From Anaerolineales bacterium (GTDB lineage: Bacteria; Chloroflexota; Anaerolineae; 4572-78; J111), in assembly GCA_015075185.1 (NCBI GenBank), contig JABTUW010000002.1:248001-312000 (forward strand): a DNA stretch of 64,000 nucleotides. The letters are read 5' to 3'. Position 1 is the stretch's first letter, and each line of letters opens with the position of its first letter. Shown piece after piece: positions 18,055 to 28,280 of this stretch. Below the pieces are notes generated by a model. The model saw nothing but the letters and a program-made list of their open reading frames with translations. It was not told the origin of the DNA and searched no databases. A program made the position numbers and the translations under genes.

Positions 18055-18711
18055 CTAATGCACTGCCTCACATTCCAGTACTTGAGAAATGACCGAAGCC
18101 AGGACAGGGTCCACCTGAATTTTGCGCGTGCTGGGTTGGCCGTCTACTTGTCGTCGTTCCAAATCACGGAGCGCCTTGACCAACCAGATTACGGCCAAAT
18201 CGGGAGACACCTTGCCCGTATCAATTACCAGATCGAAGCGACTGGCTGCATCCCAGCGTACCCCGTACCAAGATTCAACGAAGATAGCCCTCATTTTGTC
18301 GCTTTCTTTTACCAGGGTTTCAGCTTTGTCCAAGTCGGTGATACCCTGTTGCTCCATTAGCCGGCTTATCCTAATCGGAAGAGGGGCCTTTACCCGCACG
18401 TTTAACACATCGGCCAGGCCATCCAAAACAGCAAAGCTGCCCCGGCCTACAATCACCATGTTGCCATGATAGGCCAGAGCCTGAATAACCCGGTTTAGAA
18501 ATTTCACCATCGTTGATTTCAGTGTGTCGTAGCGGGACCAAAAGCCCGCCCCAGACTCGTAGGCCTCTTCAAATTGCACAAAGCCATATTGGTTGAGCAC
18601 TTTTTCCATAAGCGCTTTGTCAACAAAATGATAACCCAGTTCTTGCGCCACTTTCTTGGCAAGATATGCTCCCTCACTGCCGAGTTCCCTCGATATAGTC
18701 AACACAGCCAT
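18055..18711 (-). CDS. Cytidylate kinase-like family protein (copy 1)
   Basis: The 218-residue product starts MAVLTISRELGSEGAYLAKK after AAGGAGG. ISRELGSEG replaces the P-loop of true cytidylate kinases, as in the Cytidylate_kin2 family. NMVIVGRGSFAVL and RVKAPLPIRISRL are conserved family blocks, and FDLVIDTGK lies near the C-terminus. It probably binds nucleotides; a phosphoryl-transfer substrate is not known for this subfamily. A paralog is encoded at 18947-19636, which has the more usual SRQFGSGGS loop. Both lie behind the acyl carrier protein gene. Confidence 0.85.
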   Translation of the reverse strand: MAVLTISRELGSEGAYLAKKVAQELGYHFVDKALMEKVLNQYGFVQFEEAYESGAGFWSRYDTLKSTMVKFLNRVIQALAYHGNMVIVGRGSFAVLDGLADVLNVRVKAPLPIRISRLMEQQGITDLDKAETLVKESDKMRAIFVESWYGVRWDAASRFDLVIDTGKVSPDLAVIWLVKALRDLERRQVDGQPSTRKIQVDPVLASVISQVLECEAVH

Positions 18712-18801
18712 AGTTTTTACCTCCTTCCCCCTCAATGCTTTTCTGCTTCTTTTGGAAGTAGGCGATTTGATTCAAGACAGACATAAAGATATTCCTCCCG
18801 C

Positions 18802-18978
18802 TTATTCAGGGCGGTAGGGCGCTTGGGTCGGAATGTCGCCCACAAATTCCGGCAAATCACTGTGACCTAACATTTGGCGAATCGCCAGGGCCTCCCCGAT
18901 GTGAAACCAATAGTGGTAAATAATCAGTTGCAGCATAGTGCCGATGTTATATCGGAACGGCTGGCCCTCCACGAGCAT
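18802..18978 (-). pseudogene. C-terminal remnant of a DinB-superfamily gene
   Basis: A 58-codon frame overlaps the 3' end of the kinase gene by 32 bp. It reads FRYNIGTMLQ, HYWFHIGEA, AIRQMLGHSDLPEFVG and ends APYRPE, which is the C-terminal end of DinB/DUF664-type four-helix proteins. The N-terminal two thirds are missing. The homologous frame enters the kinase coding sequence, so the last residues of the kinase are probably read out of frame from DinB sequence. An N-terminal remnant of a similar gene lies at 51353-51532. Confidence 0.7.
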
Positions 18979-19636
18979 TCGGCTCGGCCGGCAACTGCTC
19001 GACCGCCTTGACTATCAGTTGGGCCGCTTCCTCCAGCGACCACTTGCCCAGGTTAATCATCAAGTGATACCACTGCGGGTCGTCCGGCTGCACCTTGCAC
19101 ATCTCGCCCAGGTATTTAGCCATGCTCCGGTCTCGCTCGGCAATCAACTCCCGCGCCTGGGCGGCGGTACAGCTCTGCTGCTGCTGAACCCGGTTGACCC
19201 GGTCCGCCAGCGGCGCGACCAGCCGCACATGCAGCACGTCGGGCTTGTCGGCCAGCAGGGCCTGGCCGCCCCGGCCGACAATGACCATATTACCCCGATC
19301 ATAAGCGCCCAGAATAACCCCCTGGATCAGGTTGCCGAACTCCAACTTATCCAGCCGTTTGATAAATTGGGTCACCTCCCCGCTGGGGTCCTGCGTCCAG
19401 GCCGGGACTTCGGCCACCACATACGGGCCGGGCCGGAAGAGCTGCTCCATAAAGCTCGTGCCTTTGTAATGCTCCTCGGAGAAGTCAACCCCTTCGTTCT
19501 CCAGCAGCCCCGTCCCCACTGCTACCTGGCCGATGAGGCTCTTATCAAAATAACGATAGCCCAACAGCTCGCAGACACGAGCGGCCACCTCGCTGCCGCC
19601 GCTGCCAAACTGCCGCGAAATAGTGATCACTGCCAT
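18947..19636 (-). CDS. Cytidylate kinase-like family protein (copy 2)
   Basis: A 229-residue member of the Cytidylate_kin2 family: AVITISRQFGSGGSEVAARV at the start, GNMVIVGRGGQALL, VRLVAPLADRVNRV, and WYHLMINLGKWSLEEA. The nucleotide-binding loop is the glycine-rich FGSGGS type. It resembles copy 1 over its whole length but is not close enough to be a recent duplicate. Its last 10 or so residues overlap the DinB remnant in another frame and may be a scar. It starts 102 bp after the acyl carrier protein gene. Confidence 0.86.
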   Translation of the reverse strand: MAVITISRQFGSGGSEVAARVCELLGYRYFDKSLIGQVAVGTGLLENEGVDFSEEHYKGTSFMEQLFRPGPYVVAEVPAWTQDPSGEVTQFIKRLDKLEFGNLIQGVILGAYDRGNMVIVGRGGQALLADKPDVLHVRLVAPLADRVNRVQQQQSCTAAQARELIAERDRSMAKYLGEMCKVQPDDPQWYHLMINLGKWSLEEAAQLIVKAVEQLPAEPNARGGPAVPI

Positions 19637-19738
19637 GGTACACCTCCTTAATACTGGATTAACTTACGTTACACCGGGGGTATTGACCGACATCCGAAAC
19701 AAGGACAATCTGTTTTCTCGGCGGTCGGTGGCTGAACC

Positions 19739-20002
19739 TTACCCAATCCGCGCCGACAGATAACTGACCAAATCCTGGAGCGAAACCAGCTTGCCGTAAT
19801 CGGCCTCCGGCACCTCGACCCCCACCTCTTCATTCAGGCTAATCAGGAATTGCAGAAAATCAAAGGAGTCGATATCCAGGGCCGCCCGGATGTCCTCTGT
19901 CGGAGCCAGGTCGCTAAAATCCGCCTCCGGCGCAATCCGCTTTAATAGTTTAATGATGGTTTCTTTGATTTGGGTTTCGGTTAAAGATGTTGCGACTGTC
20001 AT
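19739..20002 (-). CDS. Acyl carrier protein
   Basis: An 87-residue acidic protein starting MTVATS after GGAGG. The motif DIDSFDF places the phosphopantetheine attachment serine at Ser46. Helices typical of an acyl carrier protein lie on either side (TETQIKETIIKLLKRI, LNEEVGVEVPEADYGKLVSLQDLVSYL). It is not beside fatty acid synthesis genes but directly downstream of E2 of a 2-oxoacid-dehydrogenase-like complex, which suggests a dedicated carrier for acyl groups produced there. Confidence 0.93.
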   Translation of the reverse strand: MTVATSLTETQIKETIIKLLKRIAPEADFSDLAPTEDIRAALDIDSFDFLQFLISLNEEVGVEVPEADYGKLVSLQDLVSYLSARIG

Positions 20003-20076
20003 CGTGTCCTCCATAAACATTTAGATGAGGGGATGTGGTGCGTAATGCGTTCAAAGTTCACGCACCACGTACGACG

Positions 20077-21330
20077 CTATAACTTCTCCGGCTCCTGCAA
20101 CTGCCGGTTCAACGCTTCCAAAAACTGGCCGCCGCGATGGCCGTCGGTGGCGCGGTGATCCCCGGCCAGAGTAGCCGTAACCACCTGGCGCAGAGCGAGC
20201 ATGCTGTTCTCCACCCAGGGCTGCTCGCTGATCTTGCCAAAGCCGACCAGGGCTACCTGCGGCGGGTAGATCACACCATACACTTTCTCTACACCCAGGT
20301 CGCCCAGGCTGGTCAGGGTGATAGTGGAGTCGGTCAGGTCGGAGCTGCGCAGCTTACCGGCCCGGGTGCGCATGATGATGTCACGCATATCCACCATCAA
20401 CTCGTCCAGGCTTTTCAGATCGGCGGTATGGATGGCCGGGGTGACCAGCCCGCCTTGCCGCAGCGAGATAGCAAAGCCGATGTTAATCGCTTCCTGGGGT
20501 TGAAGCTGGTCGTCTACCCAGAAGCCATTCAACTCCGGCACGTCCACCAGCGCCCGCGCTGTCGCTTTGATCAGAAGCACTACCGGCAGCAGCCGGTCTT
20601 TGATGGACCGTTTCAGGTTCTCGGCCTCCAGCCAGCGCAGCGCCCGGCTCAGGTCAATCCGCATTTCCAGGTAGTAATGGGGAATGTCACGATTGGACCT
20701 GGACATAGCCGCGGCGATGGCCCGGCGCATACCAGCCTGGAAGTCAACCGCCGGTTTGGCCACGACCGGCTCTGGCGGTGCCGGTGGGACGAGCGGCGCG
20801 ACCTCAACCGGAGGCGGAGGCGGCGCTGCTAGCTTTGGCTCGGCCACTTTGGCCTTCAGCTCTGCCGCCGCCCGCTCGACATCAACCCGCTCGATGGTCC
20901 CATGCGGGCCGGTCCCCTTGACTGTACTCAAATCAACGCCAAGTTCGCCGGCCAATTTGCGAGCCAGGGGCGACACGCGCAGCCGTTCCCCTGGCGCGGC
21001 AGCGGGCAGTGGAGCCGCCGGCGGCCGCTCGACTTCGGGAACAGGTTTCAAGATCGGAGCAGCCGCTGCCGGGGCCGTAACCGCAACCGGCTCACCCTCC
21101 GCCCGGATCAGGGCCAGGACCGTTCCCACGGGTACCTTTTGCGAGGACTGGATGAGGATTTGGTCAAGCACACCATCCTCATAAACCTCAATATCAATGA
21201 TCCCTTTATCGGTTTCCACTTCGGCGATAACATCGCCCTTATTGACCCGGTCGCCGGGTTTTACTTTCCACTCGACCAGCGTCCCGGCAGCCATGTCAGC
21301 GCCCAAGCTGGGCATGCGAAATTCACTCAT
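20077..21330 (-). CDS. Dihydrolipoamide acyltransferase (E2)
   Basis: The 417-residue product has an N-terminal lipoyl domain with the lipoylated lysine in ETDKG (K42), and a Pro/Ala-rich linker. A peripheral subunit-binding domain follows ([12 protein letters not shown], 120-151), then a second Pro-rich linker. The catalytic domain (about 193-417) ends with DHRATDG, giving the catalytic His392 and Asp396. It transfers acyl groups from the E1-loaded lipoyl arm to an acceptor, normally CoA. The gene overlaps E1beta by 8 bp. No E3 (lipoamide dehydrogenase) gene is seen nearby although the E3/E1-binding domain is present. Confidence 0.93.
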   Translation of the reverse strand: MSEFRMPSLGADMAAGTLVEWKVKPGDRVNKGDVIAEVETDKGIIDIEVYEDGVLDQILIQSSQKVPVGTVLALIRAEGEPVAVTAPAAAAPILKPVPEVERPPAAPLPAAAPGERLRVSPLARKLAGELGVDLSTVKGTGPHGTIERVDVERAAAELKAKVAEPKLAAPPPPPVEVAPLVPPAPPEPVVAKPAVDFQAGMRRAIAAAMSRSNRDIPHYYLEMRIDLSRALRWLEAENLKRSIKDRLLPVVLLIKATARALVDVPELNGFWVDDQLQPQEAINIGFAISLRQGGLVTPAIHTADLKSLDELMVDMRDIIMRTRAGKLRSSDLTDSTITLTSLGDLGVEKVYGVIYPPQVALVGFGKISEQPWVENSMLALRQVVTATLAGDHRATDGHRGGQFLEALNRQLQEPEKL

Positions 21331-22324
21331 GGGTCACCATCCTTATGACTGTACTCACAATTGTTTCCACTTGCGGCAGGGCGGCGTACTCCATGTGTTT
21401 GGCGTAAGGCATGGGCACCTCGGCGCTGCAGAGGCGCTCAACCGGGGCATCCAGCTCATAAAACGCCTGCTCCATAATCCGGGCGCTGATCTCCGCAGCG
21501 ATGCTGCCGCTGCGCCAGCCTTCGTCCACAATGAGCGCCCGGTGGGTCTTGGCCACCGAAGCCAGGAACGTGGCCTCGTCCAGCGGACGCAGGGTGCGCA
21601 GGTCAATCACTTCAGCTTCGATCCCCTCTTGCGCCAGAAGCTGCGCCGCCTCCAGGGCCTTAAACAGGCTGGCGCTGTAACTCATGAGGGTAATATCGCG
21701 ACCCTCCCGGCACACCTTGGCCTTGTCAATGTCTACCGGCCCGGCATTGGCCGGTAACTGCCCTTCCATGTTGTAGAGGGTATTGTTCTCAAAGATCAGC
21801 ACCGGGTCCGGATCTTCAAGCGCCGTCCAGAGCATACCGCGCGCGTCTTCCAGCGTGGCCGGGGTCAGCACCTTGATGCCGGGAATATGGGCATACCAGC
21901 CTTCCAGGCTGTGAGCGTGCTGCGCCGCCAGTTGCCGGCCTGCCCCGGTAGCCATGCGAATGACCACGGGGATATTGAACAGGCCGCCCGACATGTGCAA
22001 AATGGTGGCAGCGTTGTTGAGAATCTGGTCTGAAGCCAGCAGGCTAAAGTTGACCGTCATCACCTCCACAATCGGGCGCATGCCGTTCATGGCTGCGCCA
22101 ATGCCCATGCCGACAAAGGCCGATTCCGAGAGCGGCGTATCGCGGATGCGCTCCGGGCCAAACTCTTGCAGCAAGCCCTTGCTGACCGCAAAACAGCCGC
22201 CGTAGCGGCCCACATCCTCACCCATCAGGAAGACTCGCTCATCCTGGCGCATCGCCTCGCGGATGGCTTCACGCATAGCCTCCCGATAGGTCGTTTGGAT
22301 CATTTGTTTACCATTGTTGCTCAT
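21323..22324 (-). CDS. 2-oxoacid/acetoin dehydrogenase E1 beta subunit
   Basis: A 333-residue transketolase-type beta subunit starting MSNNGKQM after GGAGG. Visible blocks are [49 protein letters not shown], and the C-terminal [30 protein letters not shown]. With the alpha subunit it forms a thiamine-diphosphate enzyme that decarboxylates a 2-oxoacid or cleaves acetoin and loads the acyl group on lipoate. It overlaps the E2 gene and lies 99 bp after E1alpha. Homology alone does not separate pyruvate, acetoin and branched-chain types. Confidence 0.92.
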   Translation of the reverse strand: MSNNGKQMIQTTYREAMREAIREAMRQDERVFLMGEDVGRYGGCFAVSKGLLQEFGPERIRDTPLSESAFVGMGIGAAMNGMRPIVEVMTVNFSLLASDQILNNAATILHMSGGLFNIPVVIRMATGAGRQLAAQHAHSLEGWYAHIPGIKVLTPATLEDARGMLWTALEDPDPVLIFENNTLYNMEGQLPANAGPVDIDKAKVCREGRDITLMSYSASLFKALEAAQLLAQEGIEAEVIDLRTLRPLDEATFLASVAKTHRALIVDEGWRSGSIAAEISARIMEQAFYELDAPVERLCSAEVPMPYAKHMEYAALPQVETIVSTVIRMVTHE

Positions 22325-22340
22325 AGCGTCCTCCAGTTTG

Positions 22341-22424
22341 ATCACTGACCACTGACCGCTGACCGCTGAAAGAATGGCTAAGGCACAATTTTGTGGCGGT
22401 CGGCCGTCGTCCGTCAGCGGTCGT
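22341..22424. repeat. Intergenic hairpin repeat, family B (CTGACCGCTGAC/GTCAGCGGTC)
   Basis: Reiterated ACTGACC/GCTGACC units face GTCGGCCGTC/GTCAGCGGTC units across an AT-rich centre. It fills the E1alpha-E1beta spacer and reaches the stop codon of E1alpha. Related spacers occur near 6730, 36850 and 54860. Confidence 0.6.
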
Positions 22425-23445
22425 TATTTTTCAGAGTACACAAACCGGGTCAAGTCCTCCACCGGCTCCCAGGTGCCGGCCTCGGCAAATTCGACTGCCG
22501 CCTCTATTTCGATGGCGACCTCCCGCTCGATTTCGTCCAGGTCCTCCGGCCCGAGCAGGCCCTGTTGCTGAAGGTGCTGGGTGAAAAGCAAAATCGGGTC
22601 GCGCTTCTTCGCCTCCTCGACTTCCTCTTTGGCGCGATAGAGTTCGGTGTCAAAGGCGGAATGGCCCCGGAAACGATAGGTGCGACATTCCAGGAAGTAC
22701 GGCCCCTGGCCGCTGCGGACATAATCCGCCGCTTTTTGAGCCGCTGTCTCCACCGCTAACACCTCCATGCCATCTACAGTTTCAGCCGGCATCTTGTAAG
22801 TCACGGCCCGCTTGGCTATTTCAGTTTCGATTTGGGCACGGTGCAGGGCCATCCCCATCGCGTACAGGTTGTTCTCACAGACAAACAGGATCGGCAACTG
22901 CCACAGCGCAGCCAGGTTCATCGTCTCGTGAAACTCACCTTCGGCCACGGCCCCATCGCCAAAGAAACAGCAGGTCACCCGATGCTGGTTGCGCATTTTG
23001 TCGGCCAGGGCCACGCCCAGGGCCAGGGGCAGCCCCCCGCCGACGATGGCATTGCCGCCATAAAAGCGGGTTTCCTTATCAAACAGGTGCATCGAACCGC
23101 CCCGACCCCGGCTGCAGCCCTCTTGCTTGCCGTACATCTCGGCCATAATCACCGCCGCCGACACGCCGCGAGCCAGCGCCTGGCCGTGCTCGCGATAGGT
23201 CGCCACCACCGCATCCTCCGGGGTCAGAGCCTGCATCACCCCCACGGCTATCGCCTCCTCGCCGATGTATAAATGCATGAAGCCGCGAATCTTCATGGCG
23301 CTATATAATTCGGCCGATTTCTCCTCCAGGCGGCGGATGCGCACCATTTCGCGCAGCAGGTACAGGCTGTGGGCGCGATCAACCCGGGGTACGGCTTGTT
23401 TTGCCGCGGGTTTCTTTTTTGATTGTTCTAAAGTTGCTTTTTTCA

Positions 23446-23449
<4 letters not shown>
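22424..23449 (-). CDS. 2-oxoacid/acetoin dehydrogenase E1 alpha subunit
   Basis: A 341-residue thiamine-diphosphate-binding subunit. The ThDP motif runs from [10 protein letters not shown] to CENN, with [13 protein letters not shown] and [11 protein letters not shown] before it. The loop [15 protein letters not shown] corresponds to the active-site loop of E1alpha proteins. The basic N-terminal tail ([16 protein letters not shown]) is an extension. The start overlaps the stop of the acyl-CoA synthetase gene by 4 bp. An acetoin or pyruvate type subunit fits its length best. Confidence 0.93.
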
Positions 23450-25203
<1,754 letters not shown>

Positions 25204-25512
25204 AATTACCTCCATTGCTGCATGCCAAACAACTTTAGCATTGTCTTAAGCGCAAGCATCGAACAGAGGACTTACTGGAGCTGAAAGAAACGATGGGGAG
25301 GTGTTTGGTTGAGATCGCACCCGTGCTAACAGGTGGGTGAGCACGTTGGGCAGCGATAAGAAGATTTTTAGGGGTCAAGCTTGAGCGGAAGGTGAAGCCA
25401 GGGGTGCAAGGTAGTGCCAGAAAACGAATGGGCTTTGGTTGGGCCATTTGATACTTTTTTGATGGCCCGGCAGATTCATGTCAGCTCGAGAGCATAAAAT
25501 CTGTCACTTATT

Positions 25513-25556
25513 AGTATACTCCTAAACAGATAGACACGCTAGTGACAAATGTCACA
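25513..25556 (-). promoter_or_regulatory. CRP/FNR-type box and -10 element for the acetyl-CoA synthetase/E1/E2 operon
   Basis: On the minus strand TGTGACATTTGTCACT (25556-25541) matches the CRP/FNR consensus TGTGA-N6-TCACA in nine of ten positions. It is followed after 22 bp by TATACT (25518-25513). The box centre falls near -42.5, the geometry of a class II activated promoter, and no good -35 is present. Confidence 0.6.
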
Positions 25557-25578
25557 AGCAGGCATGGCTTCTGATAGC

Positions 25579-25679
25579 CTGTCTGAAAAGTGTTTGTAGT
25601 GATGATTTTAGTCGTCAATGGTGGGGCTGTAAACGACTGAAGTCGTTACTACGGCCTCACATTGTGCCTTTTCAGACAG
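25579..25679. repeat. MITE-like element with 12-bp terminal inverted repeats
   Basis: CTGTCTGAAAAG at 25579-25590 is the exact reverse complement of 25668-25679. Inside, GTAGTGATGATTTTAGTCGT and ACGACTGAAGTCGTTACTAC form a second imperfect stem, so the 101-bp unit folds almost completely. It has no coding capacity. Confidence 0.7.
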
Positions 25680-25787
25680 CTTCTGAGGTCAAAAATGTAT
25701 AAAAGTGAGAGATTGTTCCTGCCTACAACTTATGATAAACTTAGCCCATCCAAATTTGGCTCAGCCAGACTTAACCGCTGCCAGAAT

Positions 25788-25888
25788 TCTGATTTTAGGC
25801 AGAGGGCTGATGGGTTCGGCGGCGTTCAACGTCATGAACGACCAGCGGTAGGGTACGGCCTAATCGGCGACGGCAGCCAAGTGTAAGC
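25788..25888 (+). pseudogene. Decayed duplicate of the 5' end of the downstream dehydrogenase gene
   Basis: ATTTTAGGCAGAGGGCTGATGG and following bases align to the first 100 bases of the gene at 25909 (encoding ILGSGLMG, AAFNSMND and so on) with scattered substitutions and small deletions. Its frame breaks after about 20 codons. It is a partial tandem duplication that has lost function. Confidence 0.75.
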
Positions 25889-25908
25889 TGGTCGGGAAAA
25901 AAGTAACC

Positions 25909-27072
25909 ATGAAAATCGTGATTCTAGGCAGCGGCCTGATGGGTCCGGCGGCGGCGTTCAACTCCATGAATGACCCCCAGGTAGGGCAAGTGTTGATCGG
26001 CGATGCCAGCCAGGCGCAACTCGACGCGGCGATGCGCAAGCTGGCCGGAAAAGCGGGGGCGGAAAAACTCAGGCCCGTTCGGCTCGATTTGAACGACCAG
26101 GCCGCCGCCAGCGAGTTGATGGGTGACTGTGATGTCGTCATCGCCGCGCTGCCCCGGCCTGCCAGCATCCTGGGGATTCGCGCCGCTTTGCAGGCCGGGG
26201 TGCCCCTGGTGGATTTGACCTGGCCCGCCGAGGAGCACATGCCGGGGCTGCGCGAGGAAGTCGAAGCGGCCAAGGGTTTGATTATCCCCGGCTGCGGCGT
26301 CGAGCCGGGCCTGACCGAAATCATGGCCCGCCGCCTGGCCGAGCAGCTTGACCGGGTAGACGAACTTCACATCAAGTGCGGCGGCATCCCGGAAACCCCG
26401 ACCCCGCCGCTGGGTTACAAAATCGTTTTTGGCGGCAAGCAACTGCCGCTGCGGGAGCAGGATGGGCCGACGGTCGAGGCCGGCCAACTCAAGCTGGTGC
26501 CGCGCTACTCTGGGGTCGAGTCCATTACCTTCCCCGGTGTGGGCGAGTTGGAAGCCTGGCACGAAACTTTTATGCCCTAGCTGCTCGATTTGCCGGTGTT
26601 CAAAAATCTGCAAACCGGGACACAGAAGACGGTGCGCTGGCCCGGCTTCGCCGCCAAGGCGACGATGCTTAAGGAGCTGGGCCTGCTGAGCATGGAGCCG
26701 GTCGAGGTCGAGGGGGTCAAGGTCGCGCCCAAAAAACTGCTCGATGCGCTGCTGTACCCGCATGTGGCGCTAAAAGAAGGCGAACGGGACATTACCGTGC
26801 TGCGGGTCGAGGTCAAAGGCCAAAAGAACGGTCATCCGCACGCTTCCAAAGTCGAATTGGTGGATCGCTACGACGAAGTTACAGGTTTTACCTCGATGGC
26901 CCGGACGACGGCCTTCACCGGGGCCATCGTCGCCCGGATGATCGCCCGCGGTGAAATACCGGAACGCGGCCTGCTGACGCCGGAGCAGGTCATCAGCGGC
27001 CCCCGGTTCGAGCGGCTGGTGGGGGAATTGACAGAAGCACAGATTGAGTTTACATTCGCTATAGAGTATTGA
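25909..27072 (+). pseudogene. Saccharopine dehydrogenase-like oxidoreductase gene with in-frame amber codon
   Basis: The frame from ATG 25909 reads 223 codons to TAG at 26578-26580, then continues without shift for 163 codons to 27072. The N-terminal part is a Rossmann domain (MKIVILGSGLMGPAAAFN, VVIAALPRPASILGIRAALQAGVPLVDLTWP), and the downstream part fits the C-terminal domain of saccharopine dehydrogenase family enzymes (HASKVELVDRYDEVTGFTSMARTTAFTGAIVA). The intact product would be about 387 residues. As TAG is used as a normal stop elsewhere here, this is most likely a nonsense mutation or a base-call error. A TTG restart at 26590 has no clear ribosome site. Confidence 0.78.
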
Positions 27073-27119
27073 CACTAGTATAAAATCGAGTTATACTTTT
27101 TTCAGAGAAAGGTATAACT
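27069..27119 (+). promoter_or_regulatory. Promoter and overlapping operator of the toxin-antitoxin pair
   Basis: TTGACA (27069-27074), 17 bp, TATACT (27092-27097). Inverted arms AGTTATAC (27089-27096) and GTATAACT (27112-27119) span the -10 element and the ribosome site. This is the expected layout for autorepression by a ribbon-helix-helix antitoxin. Confidence 0.8.
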
Positions 27120-27121
27120 TT

Positions 27122-27376
27122 ATGGCAAATATTAAAACTGCTATTTCCTTGCAAGAAACGCTTTTTGAGCAAGTCGAAGCCTTGGCCCATGAGCTGAATG
27201 TCTCCCGTAGCCGGCTGTTGGCGCTGGCTCTTGAAGATTTTATCCGCCGCTATCAGAACCAAAAACTTCTCGAACAGATTAATTCGGCCTATGATGATGC
27301 GCCTGATCCCGGCGAACAAATTCGCCTCCGTCAGATGCGCCATCAGCAGCGCCGGATTGTGGAGGGCGAGTGGTAA
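27122..27376 (+). CDS. Ribbon-helix-helix antitoxin of a MazF/PemK-type system
   Basis: An 84-residue protein with an N-terminal RHH pattern: IKTAISLQETLFEQVEALAHELNVSRSRLLALALEDFI. The charged C-terminal tail (DPGEQIRLRQMRHQQRRIVEGEW) is typical of the toxin-binding part. It should neutralise the toxin encoded next and repress the shared promoter. Its stop overlaps the GTG start of the toxin gene by 7 bp. An inverted repeat runs from the -10 element to the ribosome site AGAAAGG. Confidence 0.85.
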   Translation: MANIKTAISLQETLFEQVEALAHELNVSRSRLLALALEDFIRRYQNQKLLEQINSAYDDAPDPGEQIRLRQMRHQQRRIVEGEW

Positions 27377-27726
27377 TAAACCAGGGCGAGATTTTCTGGA
27401 TTGATTTGGATGCTCCTGCCGGCTCCGAACCGGGTTATCGCCATCCCCATGTGGTTATCCAAAACAACCTGTTCAATCGCAGCCGAATCAATACTGTCGT
27501 CGTCTGCGCGTTGACCTCCAACCTCAAGCGAGCGGCGGCACCGGGCAATGTTCTACTCGATCCCGGTGAGGCTAACCTACCCAAGCAGAGCGCAGTCGTC
27601 ATCTCACAAATTTTCACGGTGGACAAAACTCAATTGGGCGACTACATCGGAAGCTTATCCGGCAAACGAATACGTCAGATTCTTGAGGGAATAAGGTTGC
27701 TGACAGAGCCGCGCGAGGTAGAGTAG
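27370..27726 (+). CDS. mazF: MazF/PemK-family endoribonuclease toxin
   Basis: A 118-residue protein of the PemK/MazF fold: INQGEIFWIDLDAPAGSEPGYRHPHVVIQNN at the start, then VVVCALTSNLKRAAAPGNVLL and LPKQSAVVISQIFTVDK. Family members cut mRNA at short motifs and arrest growth when the antitoxin is lost. The GTG start lies within the antitoxin's last codons, giving translational coupling. It ends at a TAG stop. The pair lies beside the disrupted restriction gene, in a region with several scars of mobile DNA. Confidence 0.9.
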   Translation: MVINQGEIFWIDLDAPAGSEPGYRHPHVVIQNNLFNRSRINTVVVCALTSNLKRAAAPGNVLLDPGEANLPKQSAVVISQIFTVDKTQLGDYIGSLSGKRIRQILEGIRLLTEPREVE

Positions 27727-27898
27727 TTCATGACCGGCCTATAGTTCGACCGGTTGGTGGCTGAATTGAAGCTGAAATAGGTGAAGATGCAAATAAAGAC
27801 AAGCAAACAAGATTGTTTCGAGCGACAAATCATGATCAACTGATCCATGTAGAAATACCCAGCCAACAATTATTCACTGGTCGCAGGATGAGGTTAAC

Positions 27899-28280
27899 AT
27901 GGCCCAGATAGATGTTCCAACTTTCGATAAATTAATGAACCCGGTTATTCAGGCTCTTAAGCAACTTGGAGGCTCAGGTACTGTCGAAGAAATCAATGGT
28001 AAGGTGATTGAGCTTGTTCATCTGAAAGATGAACAACTTGAAGTCCTACATGATCCACAAAAAGGAAGCCAAACAGAAGTTGAATATCGGCTTGCTTGGG
28101 CCAGAACATATCTCAAAAAGTATGATGTGCTGGAAAATTCCAGCCGAGGAGTCTGGGCACTTACCGCTAAAGGCCGGCAACTTGACCAAGTTAATCCTCA
28201 AGTTGTCAGGCGGTTTGTTCAAGGTCAGAAAAAAGAGACCAAAACTGCTATTCCCAGTGAAGATGAGTTGGTTGAAACTA
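27899..28280 (+). pseudogene. mrr: mrr restriction endonuclease, 5' part (split by IS)
   Basis: Codons 1-127 encode the N-terminal winged-helix domain of Mrr-type restriction enzymes: VPTFDKLMNPVIQALKQLGGSGTVEEI, RLAWARTYLKKYDVLENSSRGVWALT. The frame runs into the IS element at 28281. The catalytic part resumes at 29145. Removing the element with one TA restores VETNIEMSW in frame, for an intact protein of 285 residues, near the usual 300. Mrr cuts methylated DNA. Confidence 0.9.

Larger units (their letters stand above)
25204..25908. other. Gene-poor spacer with operon leader, MITE and gene scar
   Basis: About 700 bp. From the left it holds a roughly 300-nt leader of the acetyl-CoA synthetase operon in which no confident small gene is seen, then the CRP/FNR-type promoter, the MITE-like hairpin, and a decayed copy of the start of the next gene. 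These are listed separately. The 70-codon minus frame at 25235-25447 resembles nothing. Confidence 0.6.

Noticed and set aside
25235..25447. 70-codon minus-strand frame in the operon leader
   Set aside because: No ribosome site, no recognisable domain, unusual composition.
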